From NCBI GenBank assembly GCA_964019165.1, contig OZ025273.1:5141823-5205822 (forward strand): DNA of 64,000 nt. The letters are read 5' to 3'. Below are positions 1 to 11,899 of the stretch, one piece after another. Within the stretch, counting starts at the first letter, position 1, and each line of letters begins with the position of its first letter. The stretch comes from Mastigias papua. Taxonomy: Eukaryota > Cnidaria > Scyphozoa > Rhizostomeae > Mastigiidae. Under the pieces are notes generated by a model. The model did not search any database. It was given only the letters and a program-made list of their open reading frames with translations, and had not been told where the DNA came from. The translations under genes were made by a program, and so were the position numbers.

Positions 1-1489
1 ATGTGAAGATGCTGTGCTGTCTGCAGCCGTCTCTTTCCTCGTCACCAGTTAAGTGATTTCCAATTCTACTTCTGAGCCTGATTGTCGTTGAGTTCAGTAC
101 ACATACCTCATTTGTCAGTCAAATATCATCATCCAATTGATTTCCTAGCCTAATGATGTTTGTTTGCGTTTCAATGCAACACAAACAGAGCCTGAAGGCT
201 GTTCAGTCACAATCTCATGGACGTTTTTGTATGAGGACATACTCCTGAAGGTAGTATTACTGAAGCCAGATGAGATTCTCCTTGGTGTAGGCAGAGAAAT
301 CTGCGTGTCAGCTTTAATTGCATGAAAATAGACGGACTCATCGAATATTCAGGGAATGGCAGGTGCGAGGCTGGATAACGTAGTTGTGTGTGAGCTTGAA
401 TCGAATTAAACAAAGTCAACATGCGGAGCTCGTTGTGTTGCAGAGATGAGATCGTAAAGGTGCTTAATTGCTCGATTTGCGTTCACGTTCGCTGAAGTAA
501 CCACGACAGCAATGGCACTGAATTATCCTTCAACATTTTATGAGCAGAAATTCAAGCGGAGTGGTATTCCATATTTGCATTCACCGCTTCCCCCAAGGAT
601 GGCTGAACATCCAAGGTATTCAACCTAAGTTCTCTTGCTTTGTTGCATCATGCTTCATTTGAAGTCTATTTTGCTTAGAATAATGTTTTCAGGCTATAAG
701 GAAATTATTTTTCTTACCTGTTGCCATGGCTCTTATCCCAAGTATAAAATAACCTGCAGCCGGACATGTAAACAGTCGGCGTTTCCTATAACTAATCGCC
801 ATAAAATGGCTAAAATATAACCGTAAAATGTTTTGCAGCTCGTTGCCACTGTATTTACAACGATTGTATGCATTCATTCGATTCGATTTTGCATTCGATG
901 AAATGTATGCACATATGGCCTGGCCGCCTTATCATTCAATAGAATGCGACAAAATCTGTGTAATAGAGCTGCTGAAAGTGTACCATTTTTTCATGTATAC
1001 AGATACAACTTTTTCTTACGTTAATGTTCAATCAATGCTTCCTTTATCTGATGTCATTTCAAAGTGGGCATGAAGCCTATGGTTTATACTGGTTTTGCTA
1101 GTAGATAAATTTACATCTTAACGAAGCAGACATCACCTCGGTTCTTTTAGATATTTTGCATAGTCGCTTATACGATTCTCCGGAAGATGTGTTTTATTCG
1201 GATTTCTAAAGTCGATGTCGTATTAGGATAGATTGACGAATTAGACTTGTTGAGAAGTCGGTGCTAAAACTAAGCTGTTAGTTGCGATTCTCATTGATAA
1301 CAGAGTAGTATGAATTTATGCATAATTAATACAAGCAAATGGCAAGTCACTTCCTCTAGATGGCTGTAGAGGGTTGATTGGAGTTAGTTTGTTAAGGCTA
1401 GCACTATGCTCTTTTATTTTAGTATCGTATGAAGTCATCTACGTATCATCATTTGTTGGGCCGGCTGCCATTTTTCTATTATAATAACT
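1..1489. other. no recognisable gene
   Basis: Short ORFs on both strands lack homology, splice logic or coding-like composition. Nothing further is supported. Confidence 0.6.
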
Positions 1490-1860
1490 ACATTAGCACC
1501 ATCGTAGTCAATACCATCATCATTTGTTTGATCACCATCGTCAATATCTTCATCATCACCGTAATAATCATTGCCATCATTATCCGTATCACCTTCTTTA
1601 TCACTATCATCACCAATATCATCATCATCATCATCATCATCATTATCATCAACATTATCATCAACTTCTTCGTTATCACCATCATCACCATTATCATTAT
1701 CTTCATCACCTTGCTCAGCACTACTATCATTACCAATGTCACCATCGTCATCATTTTCATCACCACCTTCTTCATCACCATTAATATCAGTATCATCATT
1801 ATTTTCATCACCTTCTTCATCACTTCTTCTATGTCTTCCTTCTTCTTCTTCTTTCTTCTT
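1490..1860. repeat. imperfect ATC/CAT trinucleotide repeat
   Basis: About 370 bp composed almost only of CAT, ATC, TCA and related triplets, purest near 1618-1650. It yields open frames in several phases on both strands (poly-Ile, Ser or His forward, poly-Asp/Met reverse) that are artefacts. A second block lies at 2185-2260. Confidence 0.9.
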
Positions 1861-2184
1861 CCTATTCATTTACGCCCCTAACGAGGCCTGGGCTGACCCT
1901 GGGGTCAGTGGACCGCCTGCTAATTGTTTAAAGAGTTGATTGAGTCGACTACATTCATTCCACTCTGTTACCCCAGCAGTTACTTATCAGAACTGTAGCC
2001 TGAAGCTGCTGTGCCTGATTTTCACTGAAGGCACCTGGTTGGACAGTTTGCCACAAGTAATCAGCATCTGTCCCATTTCTGAATTAGCGAAACGAATCAC
2101 TATCAACTAAAGGGCAGTGTCCCTCTGTGCCAGCTCACTACCACGAAGAGTCTAACCATGGGCTAGCCTCCTTCGTCACTGTAA

Positions 2185-2260
2185 TCACCACCATTATCAC
2201 CATCATCATCACCATCATTCTCATCATCATCACCATCATCACCATCATCATTTGTAATCA
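2185..2260. repeat. CAT/ATC repeat, second block
   Basis: Imperfect (CAT/CAC)n array, with the same triplet composition as the larger block upstream. Confidence 0.85.
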
Positions 2261-4049
2261 TTACCGAGATATTATAAGAACGGGTATGATAAAACACTGA
2301 CTGCAGATACTTCTTGTATCAATTGATCAAATTTCTAAGTTCTTGATTCAATTGATGGCCTTAAGATAAAGATATATGATTCTAAAGCTTTTGAAATTTT
2401 AGCCTGGTGTCCATATTGTCTTAGGCAATTGGGACCCGTCCTAATTACTAGATCAGCGATGTGATTGGGCGGTTTCGATAAAATGGGAACGTTTTTCGGT
2501 GATGTTATTGGTCGTACTTGAGATATTACCTTCGTCCACGTCAGGATCGAAAATGTAGAAATGAGTTCAACTGTTGAGATTGTCCCCACTTCACCACCGT
2601 CGTGTGCACGATGAATGAGACACTTCGTCGTCGCTTAAAATAGTGTGGAAACCTGGCTTTAAAGTCCTTTGGAAAAACAATTGACCCTGTTGTTAGTTTT
2701 CACAATAGCTTACGTGCATAGTTTTGTTGGTGTAACGCAAACGGTTATAGGAAGCAGCTAGAGAAAAAATTGTTTAGTTCTTCGTAGGATTATGTTCTTT
2801 GGTTGTTTCTTTGTGGGTTCATTGCCACAGAAAATTGCTCGAAATATGACAGCTTTCTCTACAAAAGGATATTCATGGTTAATTTATACCCATAATTACC
2901 CGTTTTAAGGATTACTTCTGAAAACCACCACCATTTTTCGGAACACGATGATAAAGAGAAAATGAAACCTCGCTTCTTCATGAGGCCGCACCCGAATAAA
3001 AAATCTGCTATCTCGTCTCAAGATTTCTCTGCTCATTATATACGACCAGCCGCAGCATATTTTATTGCAGCGGTCTTTGCTTAGTACGATCAGGCTGGTT
3101 TTATACGGAAAGGCTTTATACGGAACCTACATGAAGAAGACCATAACTTTAAGGAGCTCATGCTACAGGCGTTTTTTTTTTATAAGGAACCTAGCTCAAG
3201 GCCTAGCTCCAAAAGTTCCTTATTTTTGGACCTCCACTTGTCAAATTGTAGTACTTAAAGTTCCTTAGCAGGTCCTTAATTTTTAGCGCACAATTAGTGC
3301 CACACAAATGGAACAGACACATATTGAAGTCCTTAATTTTGCTTTGAAGTTTGGCTGCAACATACGATCAATGAAAAATGAAGGACTTAACACAAGCATA
3401 GCAAACATGGGGGTTTTGGTTGTAAATGAATGGAAGCAGCTTTCTAATTCTTGATTGTTTGGTGTTGTAAAAATTGTTCAAATTGAAAAGTTCCTTAGGG
3501 AATTTTTCTTTAGCAGTATAAGTTCTTTAAATATCTGGGCATTCTACATATAGGTTTCCTATAAAGTGGATCCTCATAAAAGAAAAGCGTGTACTAAAGA
3601 CATAAAGAGGCAGCAAAATTGTGGGCAGTGGAGTTATGGAGGTACTAAGACAGAGCCGGAATTGAATGGACGGCTAAAATGTCTTAGGAATTTGTAATAC
3701 AAAAGACAAAATCCCTAAGAAACTTTTAAACTTCGAATGTTATATACCTGCATGCAATCAAGAATTACGATGCCAAAGTCGCATAAATTGTTTACAGTCC
3801 TTGTAGTGTGTGTTTCGTACGAGAGTCTCTTGAAACTTACAATATCCATAGTGCCCATTTTTATCAAAGTATTATTTAAAAGTAGAAGCCTCTACTGAAA
3901 CACATACATTTGAAAAACTGTCACTCAGCAACAAAAGTTACAATCAGAACAATGTCAATTGGGATGATGCATCTAATCAAATTCATTCAAAAGCTCATCA
4001 ACATCAGGTGTGAGCTCACTTGTGCTGGTTCTTCAGAAATGATTGCAGA
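2261..4049. other. non-coding; dispersed AGTTCCTTA-type repeat
   Basis: No gene recognised. Between about 3160 and 3510 the motif AGTTCCTTA (or AAGTTCCTTA) recurs several times, and the same motif family appears at 20905-20965 and 21188-21197 in KCNT intron 4. This suggests a dispersed MITE-like family, but copy boundaries are unclear. Confidence 0.4.
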
Positions 4050-4520
4050 TTTGAGTTTGTGATTATTGATATAAGCAACTATACACATTTTTATAAGAAC
4101 ATCTAATTATCGCCGAGCGTCAATATTCTTAAAATATTTCTATTTTGAGCCTAAGTATATTCTTAACTTATTCTTACATTTTAGCGATTTTGAGCTATAG
4201 TTTTTCAAGATTATTTTTAACGTTCTCGTAAAGGTTTTATTCCTATTATAAAAAACATGTAACAGACACTCCCTGAAGAGTTGCTGAGTCACATCATAGT
4301 GTAACGAGTTCCAGACAGGACAAGAGAAGCTCATTTTGTTTTGTTTTTTAAAAAAACTCAAATCAGCAAAAAATCTAAAACTTAATGAAGTTTGAGCCTT
4401 GCACTATTCTTAAATTATTCATAAATTTCAGAGATTTTGAGCCTTGATATTCTTATAGACTATATTCTTATAAAGACGTGTGTAAATGAGCTGCAGCTTC
4501 TTGATACTGCTTGCATAACA
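4050..4520. repeat. AT-rich MITE-like repeat, first copy
   Basis: The segment is full of related motifs (TTTTGAGCC, ATATTCTTA, TTATTCTTA, AATTTCAGAGATTTTGAG) on both arms. Its ends are loosely inverted: ACACATTTTTATAAGAAC at the left and the complement of TTCTTATAAAGACGTGTGTA at the right. A diverged relative of the right half occurs at 24890-25040. I infer an old non-autonomous element. Confidence 0.45.
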
Positions 4521-4559
4521 GTGTGTGTTTTCAAAAAGTTAAAAAGTTTGCACATTATC

Positions 4560-4681
4560 AAGCGATCAGAAAACGAACATAAGGGAAGACCAATTTTTGC
4601 TCAATAAAATGTCTTGACGGGCCACAAAAGAACACTTGGTGGATTGCACGTGGCCAGCGGACGGTAGTTTGCCCATCCCTG
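4560..4681 (-). mobile_element. hAT-like element terminus
   Basis: Read on the minus strand from 4681, the sequence starts CAGGGATGGGCAAACTACCG and continues with GC-rich CCGCTGGCCACG and, later, TTTTGTGGCCCGTCAAG. This matches the widespread hAT terminal pattern beginning CAGGGGTGGGCAAACT. The opposite terminus and the 8-bp target duplication were not found, so it is probably a truncated or degenerate non-autonomous copy. Confidence 0.5.
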
Positions 4682-4800
4682 TCCTAAACTCATAAGACTA
4701 GCTATCAGCACTAGCAAAGTCTGGATCTACAGCTCTGCTAAATTTAAAGTTTTCCTACGCCCATAGTTATCAGACACTGCTTTGCTCATTTTTACCTAGG

Positions 4801-5340
4801 TTATGGGTCCATCCACTGTTCTCTAGAACGCAGTAACTTCTGTGTTATATCTTTTTCTGATATGGCCGTTTTGAGCTGTTTTGCTGACAAGTTGAGCATT
4901 TCGAGAGAATTTTCCAAGTCATGTTGAAGAAGCGGGCTACATATATCAAGGGTCTTTGTCATTTGTTGGTGTGTCCATGTGCTCATTAAATTTCCTCGGT
5001 AAGACTTCTATTCTAGTTTTATCCGGTTAGAACTATCTATAGAGGGGAATACAGACTTGCTGAAGGGCCTCATGTAGAAGGAAACTTTACGGAGAATTTT
5101 TTGTTTGACATCTGTCTGCAACCGTGTCTGCTAGAGATGTCTTCCTGGAGTGAACATGTAATTATTGTTTTTGATAGCCCACTGCGCTGTTAATTGCGAA
5201 TAGTCTACAGCTGCATATTGCTCGATTGGCGTTTCATTTGCCTCGTCGTTGAGTTGTGTTGTTCTAATAGGTATCTGATCTTTCATTAGATCTACGATAT
5301 ACGTAATCAAAATTTCTTGGTTTCGCATCAAGAAGTCATA
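4801..5340 (-). pseudogene. unrecognised protein-coding remnant with in-frame stops
   Basis: On the minus strand one reading frame spans about 178 codons broken by only two in-frame TAG stops (plus-strand 5131-5133 and 5008-5010) and ends with TAA at 4801-4803. Between stops the composition looks coding: segments such as QLNDEANETPIEQYAAVDYS, QTRLQTDVKQKILRKVSFYM and LLQHDLENSLEMLNLSAKQL are rich in D, E, K, Q and N, unlike random AT-rich translation. No usable splice sites explain the stops. I do not recognise the family. Upstream, further stops end the frame near 5340. The plus strand just below holds an hAT-like terminus (to 4681), so the fragment may have arrived with or been disrupted by mobile DNA. 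Confidence 0.5.
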
Positions 5341-5589
5341 AACTTAACCTTTTCAAAATTATTCCTTCATGGCAATTCTTCTATCTCAGATTCATCCATA
5401 GTATAGAAAAATGGCTTTTTACCAACGCCATTGGACGAGTTGTTTTCAATGTGAGATCATAGACAAGAGACAAATCTAACATTGCTGCTGCTGTCGTTGT
5501 TGCATCGAATCTCAGTACTGTTCTATGTGAAAATGGAGCAAGTGTTTAGCGATAATAATAATCGATGCTTGGTTTATCGTCATCCTATT

Positions 5590-5668
5590 TCTGTGTTTTT
5601 GCTGCTGTTGCTATTTTTGCTGTTGTTGCTATTTTTGCTGTTGTTGCTGCTGTTTCTGTTTTGTTGTA
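5590..5668. repeat. TTGCTG/TTTTTGCTG short tandem repeat
   Basis: Units of GCTGTTGTTGCTATTTTT recur about three times with drift. It produces a meaningless Leu-rich frame. Confidence 0.7.
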
Positions 5669-5699
5669 GCTATATCTCTATTTGAAATTGATTGATTTA

Positions 5700-6540
5700 G
5701 CTTGTCTTCATAGTCTGCATACGAGTTGTTAAGAGAGCTGGTCAAAATTTGTGGCATCATGTTGTTTACGTAGGGATTTTTGGATGGTCTCTTACGTGAA
5801 TAAGCTGCAAGGACGCCTGCAGCACGGGAGCAATGGGGGCAATGGCTCTGCCCACAGGGCAGGGGGCGAACTGTCCTCTTGAGTAGTGTTTACGTGATCA
5901 TTGCAACTCTTTCGTGAAATGATTTCAAAGCTACAACTATTAATTAGCAGACGGAGCGCCTATTGTTTCGAAAGTATTGTAACTGTGATTGAAATGTCGT
6001 AATGCTGGTTATATAACTTACTATAGAAGTCCGTCAACAATCAGGGGGAGGTTAGTGTCTTGATTTTTCTACCAGAAAGAAGCCTTTAGCATAGCTTGCT
6101 ACTTGTTTCCGATGCTTGGAAAGTATGACTTACAGGAAAGAAGATCTTGTCGTACATGATATGGCAGCAAAATCACTTCTTTGGTACCATCTAAACAAAC
6201 TTTGTCCCACGGTCTTTTTGCCGGGTAGAAACCCCTTCTCAGCTGTGTGTGATTATAAATTAGAGAATAGAAGACTTAGAGGATCTAGGAAGCTTTCTTG
6301 TAATTAAATTGTGTATCAATATGTTTTTGATTTGATCGTGGTCCTTCTGGTTTAATTTGCCAATTCAATTTATTTTTACAAAATATTAAGAACATGATAC
6401 ACTATTCTGTTTGCCCATCATTTCATTATTGCTGAATCAAACCCACTTGTTTTTAGAACTAAGAATTATTAATGATCCTCCTTCTTTTCATATTGATTGT
6501 ATTCCGGATTTTATTATTTTCCACATCCTTTGAATTGCTA
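5700..6540. other. no recognisable gene
   Basis: AT-rich sequence with short ORFs only. No family or repeat is identified. Confidence 0.5.
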
Positions 6541-6544
6541 ATTT

Positions 6545-8065
6545 TGCAGATTTGTTAAAAATGCACGCAATAACTTTAAGACAGTTCTCTCGCCCGTTTC
6601 GAAGGCAGGTAAATTTGTCTTGTTTCCTAGTGACGTTCTCCTCCTTTGTTAACTGTGCTAGCAGGTATTTGCCAAGCTATCTCCCTTCATTCAGCAAGCT
6701 GACATTCTCAATCATGTCGTTCGCATCAACCTCCAAAGCAGTTTCACAATCTTCGACAAGAGGCAGAATAAATTGGTAAGAGCATTGTGTCTGTTTTCGT
6801 TCGTTCGTCCGCATGCAGGTCTTCGTCGGATCAGTTATGCTAGCTGACAATATGCTGATAAATGCTACTTAATACCGTTGTTTGTTAATCTTCGTCCCAT
6901 TCGAGCAGCCATCCTGTGTTATTGTATAACAGTAGATAGCATTTGTACCCTTTAGCAGAGTCCTTTATTGTCGGTCCATTTTCTTATTTGAGTACAAAGA
7001 TATTTGATGTCATGTCTGGTGTGACACCCTGTTTTACTTGGCAGTTGTTTGTACACAGCAAAACCTGCACACCATCGGAAACAGCTGATCGCAGACGAGC
7101 AATGTTTTCAATGAAGTGTTTTCACTTCGAAAAGAAAGGATACTTCTTAAGCCAACTCGTTGTTACACAGCCTCCAGTACTGTTTAGGTAGCATCTCTTC
7201 TTTTGTGTCTAATTGCAATATTATAGACGACTCTTAGGTTCGATTAAGATGCGCTGTGGATAAGTGTTGCGGATGAGCATTGTTAGTCAGCGTTTGCGAT
7301 AAGGCGTTGTTGATGAGCCTTGCTGAGTAGTTTTGCGTTCGCAATAGTAGGAGTAATTTGATCAAAATCTTCTACCTGCTATTTGATACAATTATGTAGT
7401 TAGTGTGAAAGAGGTTTGGTTTTGTACATGTGGAGATCTAAACTGGAGCATTGTAAGTGCATCGGATTAGGACCATATTGTATCTTATTATCACTGATTC
7501 TGTGCAACGTAAACAATCATTTTGACACCGTGTAGTGTATTTATTATCGTAGGTAGTGCTGAGAGTTGATATTATAGCAGTAAGATTGGAATACTCCTTC
7601 TACTGTTTATCAGTTTTATATGTGGGTTTGTTGTGTACTTTTGCGGTTTTTCCCATTTAAGAATGCTGTAACAACAATGGGTGCTGGTTGTTGATTGAAT
7701 CTAATCTTTCGAGATCGGTTCCTCGTACAGAGAGCTTTGCAAGGATGGTACCTATGACTAATTAGTACTAACTACAGCAGGACATGAGTTGAGTAATGCC
7801 ACTTTGCTTCCTACAAGAGCATTTTTTCAATTTATACTTAGTGAGGTGTGTTTGGAGAAGTTCCAGAACTGTTGTCACAAAAGATATGTGTTGAGTGCAA
7901 GCTGCAGTCTACAAACTTACCTCTTATCTTGGCCTTCTCTTTTTACCGCTATGCATCCTTAGAAAGATTCTTCCTTGCTGCTTCACAGCCAAGTCATCAG
8001 GGCCGTCTTGGTTTTATCCATATCTTCAAGTCAGATCTACTTTATGAATCCTTTGAGGTTTAGAA
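6545..8065 (+). other. possible unrecognised exons
   Basis: Several open stretches are bounded by plausible splice signals. An ATG at 6560 starts MHAITLRQFSRPFRRQ and meets a donor (GTAAAT). A segment after CTAGCAG at about 6663-6775 reads VFAKLSPFIQQADILNHVV and NLQSSFTIFDKRQNKL and ends at GTAAGA; joined in phase, these give an Arg-rich N-terminus like a mitochondrial presequence. Further open stretches lie at 6953-7190 (including TCTPSETADRRRAMFSMKCF, ending AG|GTAGCA) and 7848-8063. Phases of the later pieces do not all join, and I recognise no family. They may be a lineage-specific gene, a decayed gene or chance. Confidence 0.25.
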
Positions 8066-8719
8066 GACGAAACCATCTCACGTAGGAGTAATAATTATTA
8101 AGACAATATTGAACGTTTCAGACTTGATTTGATGCAAATTTGTCTTTTAGTGGTATGTGGCAATGACATTTAGACCAGTCTAAAAAATCAGATTTTTGCC
8201 ATGTTCTGTGCTTAAGGAGAAAGCCACTGTCCCCTTAAAAAGCGAAACAGATCTTTTTTGAAGGAAACTTTCGTGGAATTTTGCATCTTCATAAATCCTG
8301 GCCAAATTATTGATATACGTCTATGCACATGCTTTTCATAGATGTCATTTGTAGCAAGATCCTGCTGTAATCAGTCCGTATTTTTTCACATGGCAGGTCT
8401 TTATCCAGCTTCAATTGGTTGCTTCTTGGTTATTATGCTAACGCTTTCTTAATGCTATGACGATTGTTGTTCTGTTGTTTGTAAGAGCGTTTGGAGCTTT
8501 GTCGCTTAAAAAACGTTCTAGATCACGTGATCAACTAATACGCCCCCTTGATTCTCATTGGTTTAAGATTCTGTGAACAAACAGATGCCGCATTTTAAGC
8601 CTCATATGGAGTGGAACACTTATTTATGTAGATCTCGTATAGGGTTGACGACTAATATCACCTGGTTTGATCAAAGTTACTAGTCCCGTGAATAACACAA
8701 TAACATTTGCTGGAGGGGC

Positions 8720-9176
8720 TGATAAATTTGACAGAGCAAGTAGTAACTTTGTTAGAAGGACTGATAACTTTGTTAGATGGACTACTAGCTTCGCTAGAAG
8801 GACTGGTAACTTTGTTAGAAGGGCTAGCAACTTTTTAGACGGATTAGTAACCTTGCTAGAAGGACTGGTAACTACTTTGCTAGAAGGACCGGTAATTTTG
8901 TTAGAAGGACTGGTAACGTTGTTAAGACTGATAACTTTGTTAAATGGATTAGTGAGTTTGCTAGAAGGACTAGCAACTTTGTTAGAAGGACTGGTTTACT
9001 TTGTTAGAAGGACTGGTTACTTTGTTAGAAGGTCTAGTAACTTTGTTAGAAGGTCTAGTAACTTTGTTAGAAGGACTGGTTACTTTGTTAGAAGAACTGG
9101 TTACTTTGTTAGAACAACTAGTAACTCTATTAGAAGGACTAGTAGCTTTGATTCAAGAACTAATGATTTTATTAGA
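8720..9176. repeat. 21-bp minisatellite
   Basis: About 20 copies of a 21-bp unit, consensus near TTTGTTAGAAGGACTGGTAA plus C, with substitutions and a few small indels. The unit is a multiple of three and has few stops in any frame, so long ORFs appear (LEGLVTL heptads in one frame, NFVRRTG in another). The frame changes at indels, which argues against constraint on one protein. Confidence 0.9.
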
Positions 9177-10144
9177 GAGACAAGTAACTGGAAGGGTGCG
9201 TGTCTGTGTGGAAGAGTGTATGTGTGGTGTTGTGTGTGGAATACTTTTTTGGAAGCTGAACATGAGAGCGAACTATACGAACGTTTTCTTAACCGGATGA
9301 TGGTCTTTTGCTGTATTCTATTTGGAAATATTTGTTTCAACACTTCTTGCTGTTTGATTATCTTGATTTCGTGGACATTTGTCAATTTCGATGGACTCAA
9401 AAGAGTATATTTACCTTATGCGTATTCACTTTGTTTGTTTTATTTTATTTTGTTTATTTTGTCTATTGAATTAATTTGCCCTCTGTAGCACAGTTAGTAT
9501 ACAACTTCTGAATTGAAAGTTTCTTGTTTACCCTCCAAGTTAACTAATTACAGAATTCACGGCTGTGAATCAATAATTGTGAAACCAAACATCCGCTCCC
9601 TCTGAAGAAACATTATATAGCAGATGGTTTTTCAGGTGATTCACGCAACACCTGAGCTATAAATTCATTTATGATGCAATTCATATTTTCCTAAAGAGAT
9701 TTTACTCTGCATTCTTATGTAAATGCGGGCTAGTTTCCTTTGCCAAGGTAAAGTACCTGCTTTTGGAAGCACACATGTAGAGCACATCTGACTTTAAAGA
9801 AAAAGTCGTCTGCTTCTTTATGCGTCTGTTGGTACTTTCTTTAAGCATACTAGTAGTATCCTTAAAGAATGTTCCCGCTTTTTAGAGTTATCATGATATC
9901 ATGATATGCCTACGATATCATGATACCTGTTCAAGGTTCTTGCAAGGCTGCGAGAGTTGTAGCCAATATGACACCAAGCTTTAATCAATCTAAACGGATA
10001 GTCAGTGCTTTGTAACTTTTCTCTTAGCATATTCCAAACGGAGCAGTTAGCATTGATTCTTTCTGATTCACTTTCATCTCTTTAGGTAGAAATATGGTTT
10101 AAAAATTTTCTTCTCGCCACGTTGGTTCTCTTGTCTTAGTAAAT
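9177..10144. other. no gene; palindromic ATCATGATATC cluster
   Basis: No gene is recognised. At 9889-9906 an 18-bp perfect palindrome (TATCATGATATCATGATA) is followed at 9914-9925 by a second GATATCATGATA. Confidence 0.6.
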
Positions 10145-10149
10145 TTGTC

Positions 10150-10600
10150 ACTGTTTTTTTTCACTTTTTGCCATTATCTTTTTTATATCACGTCTTCCAG
10201 CACGTTGCATTCACCGTTTCTATCAAGTTTTGCGTTCTCTTCTTGTTGGCACGTTGCAATTGCTTGTTACTATCAGGTTTTGCCATCACTTTTTGCCACT
10301 ACCTTTCGCCATTACCTTTTTCACCTGTTCCAGCATTTGTCAGTCACTTTTCTATCAAGTTTTGCCATTAATGTTTGTTAGCCTGTTGCATGTACCTCTT
10401 TGCCATCACTTTTCGCCATTACCTTATCCAGCATTTTGCAATCACACTCTTTATCACGTATTGTCATCATCACCTTCAGTCAGCACGTTGCAATTACTTT
10501 TTATCATCACTTTTCCCCATCACCTTTCCTTATCATTTTCCCAGTATTTTGCAGTCGCTTTTTCCTTCACGTTTCGCACCACCTTTTGCCACCGTGCAGA
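10150..10600. repeat. degenerate T/C-rich tandem repeat
   Basis: Variants of TTTTGCCATCACTTTT, CGCCATTACC, CAGCACGTTGCAATTAC and CTATCAAGTTTTGCC recur in irregular order for about 450 bp, with a higher-order period near 80-90 bp. It is open in all three plus frames, which reflects the repeat and not coding. Confidence 0.75.
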
Positions 10601-10823
10601 ATAGCGGTTAGTGGACCAGTTTCCTATCTATTTTTTTCCCTAGAATCTCGGTAAACTAGTGATTTGTCAATAATTGCTATTTCATGCTACGCCTGACTTC
10701 TTTTAAAGGCATTACAGCTTAGATCTATCTACGTTATCAAATTAATCATTGCGAAAGAAGCTTGATTGCATAGTATGTATTATCGAGGTGGTATTCACTT
10801 TCTAGCGCTTATCAATGCTACTT

Positions 10824-10903
10824 TGCCAGAATGCTGCCTTTCGTGCCAGAATGCTGCTTTTCGTGCCAGAATGCTGCCGTACGTGCCAGAATGCTGCCTT
10901 ACG
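10824..10903. repeat. 20-bp tandem repeat, four copies
   Basis: The unit TGCCAGAATGCTGCCTTTCG is repeated four times with one or two changes per copy. Its period is not a multiple of three. Confidence 0.92.
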
Positions 10904-11756
10904 ATTTAGTAATTTTAGTCCCATTGAAAATGATTAGCGTTTTCGTTCTTGAGGAACTTGACATTGGGAGTCTGTTTTTCAACTCAGAATTGCGCACGTC
11001 ATGCATAGCAGTGGACTAGAGAAAGATGTCAGTCACAATGCCTAAACAACGATGAATCTTCAGTTGTACACAGTCATTGGAATGTCTTTTGTGAAAAATT
11101 ATATGTGCTCGGATTTGCTCTGCTGTTGTCTGAAGTGATTTCTGAGTTCTTTAGTGAGCGATCTTCCCTAACGTGGCATTTTTGTGCAATAGTATCACTA
11201 AAGCCAAACGGTATACTACTGTCACATTAGTGTGGTTTCATTCTTTATCCTTTGATGCTGTGGAAATTGGGGAAAAATTTATCTCATTAGAAGAATTTTA
11301 TAGGATAATGTTGTAAGGCATTTATTCTTTTGAGCAGTTTTTAAATCCCTTTACAGCACTAGAACAATTTAAGCAGGTATTCTGGTCTTAATTTCATTAC
11401 GACTAAATGACTAGCTGTTACCAGCTTGTCGTAATTATTGGGTGTGCTTGTGGATTATATTATGCCTCATCTTCTAACTTCTTGACTGCATCTGATCTCA
11501 AGTAAGGCTACGTTCACATTTATGCACGATGGATTTTCATCCGCCACAAATGTGTAGCTGATCAGCCTTGCGTTCACATTGGTAAAAGTGATCCGATACG
11601 CTCTTCTTCTTCAATGTAGTCATAGACATAAGCCAAACTCATTAGTAAATATAGGTTAGCAGTCATCGAGCACCCAGGTTTGGTTTCTAGTGAGTTATTG
11701 TTTTTTCTTGAAAGTTTGCAACTACTCAGCTGATGCAAATCGTCAAGTGAAATCAC
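10904..11756. other. no recognisable gene
   Basis: No coding signal. Two nearby related motifs, CTACGTTCACATTT and CTTGCGTTCACATTG (about 11,508 and 11,567), look like the edges of a small element of the kind with ACGTTCACATT ends, but boundaries are not resolved. Confidence 0.35.
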
Positions 11757-11856
11757 GAGAAAATGACTAACTCGAGCCGGATTCGAACTCGCGGCCGCTC
11801 GGCTCGGTACGTCGAGCGTCCTACAACTGCTCTTTATGACGAACTGAGTTGGCATG
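11757..11856 (-). repeat. tRNA-like SINE head
   Basis: On the minus strand there is a pol III B-box-like GAGTTCGAATCC preceded by GAGCGGCCGC, and about 50 nt upstream AACTCAGTTCGTC and AAAGAGCAGTTGTAGGACGC, which resemble a tRNA D-arm region. The T-stem does not pair properly, so it is not a working tRNA; a tRNA-derived SINE is the better reading. The local GC content is well above the surroundings. Confidence 0.5.
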
Positions 11857-11899
11857 TATTTGTAGCAGCACTGACTTGATTTTTCTTTGTGACTGTCGA

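Noticed and set aside
1429..1939. Long overlapping ORFs on both strands
   Set aside because: Caused by the CAT/ATC trinucleotide array.
6943..7191. Direct continuation of the 6663-6775 segment
   Set aside because: Phases do not match with any splice pair that I could find, so the two were not joined into one gene.
8667..9488. 273-codon ORF across the minisatellite
   Set aside because: Open because of the 21-bp repeat; the reading switches repeat frame at indels and the flanks lack homology.
11574..11855. Minus-strand ORF ending at 11574
   Set aside because: It begins in the tRNA-like SINE head (RAAASSNPARV is a translation of the B-box region) and has no homology.
11757..11856. Functional tRNA gene
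   Set aside because: The T-stem next to TTCGAAT does not pair and no cloverleaf closes; a SINE head fits better.
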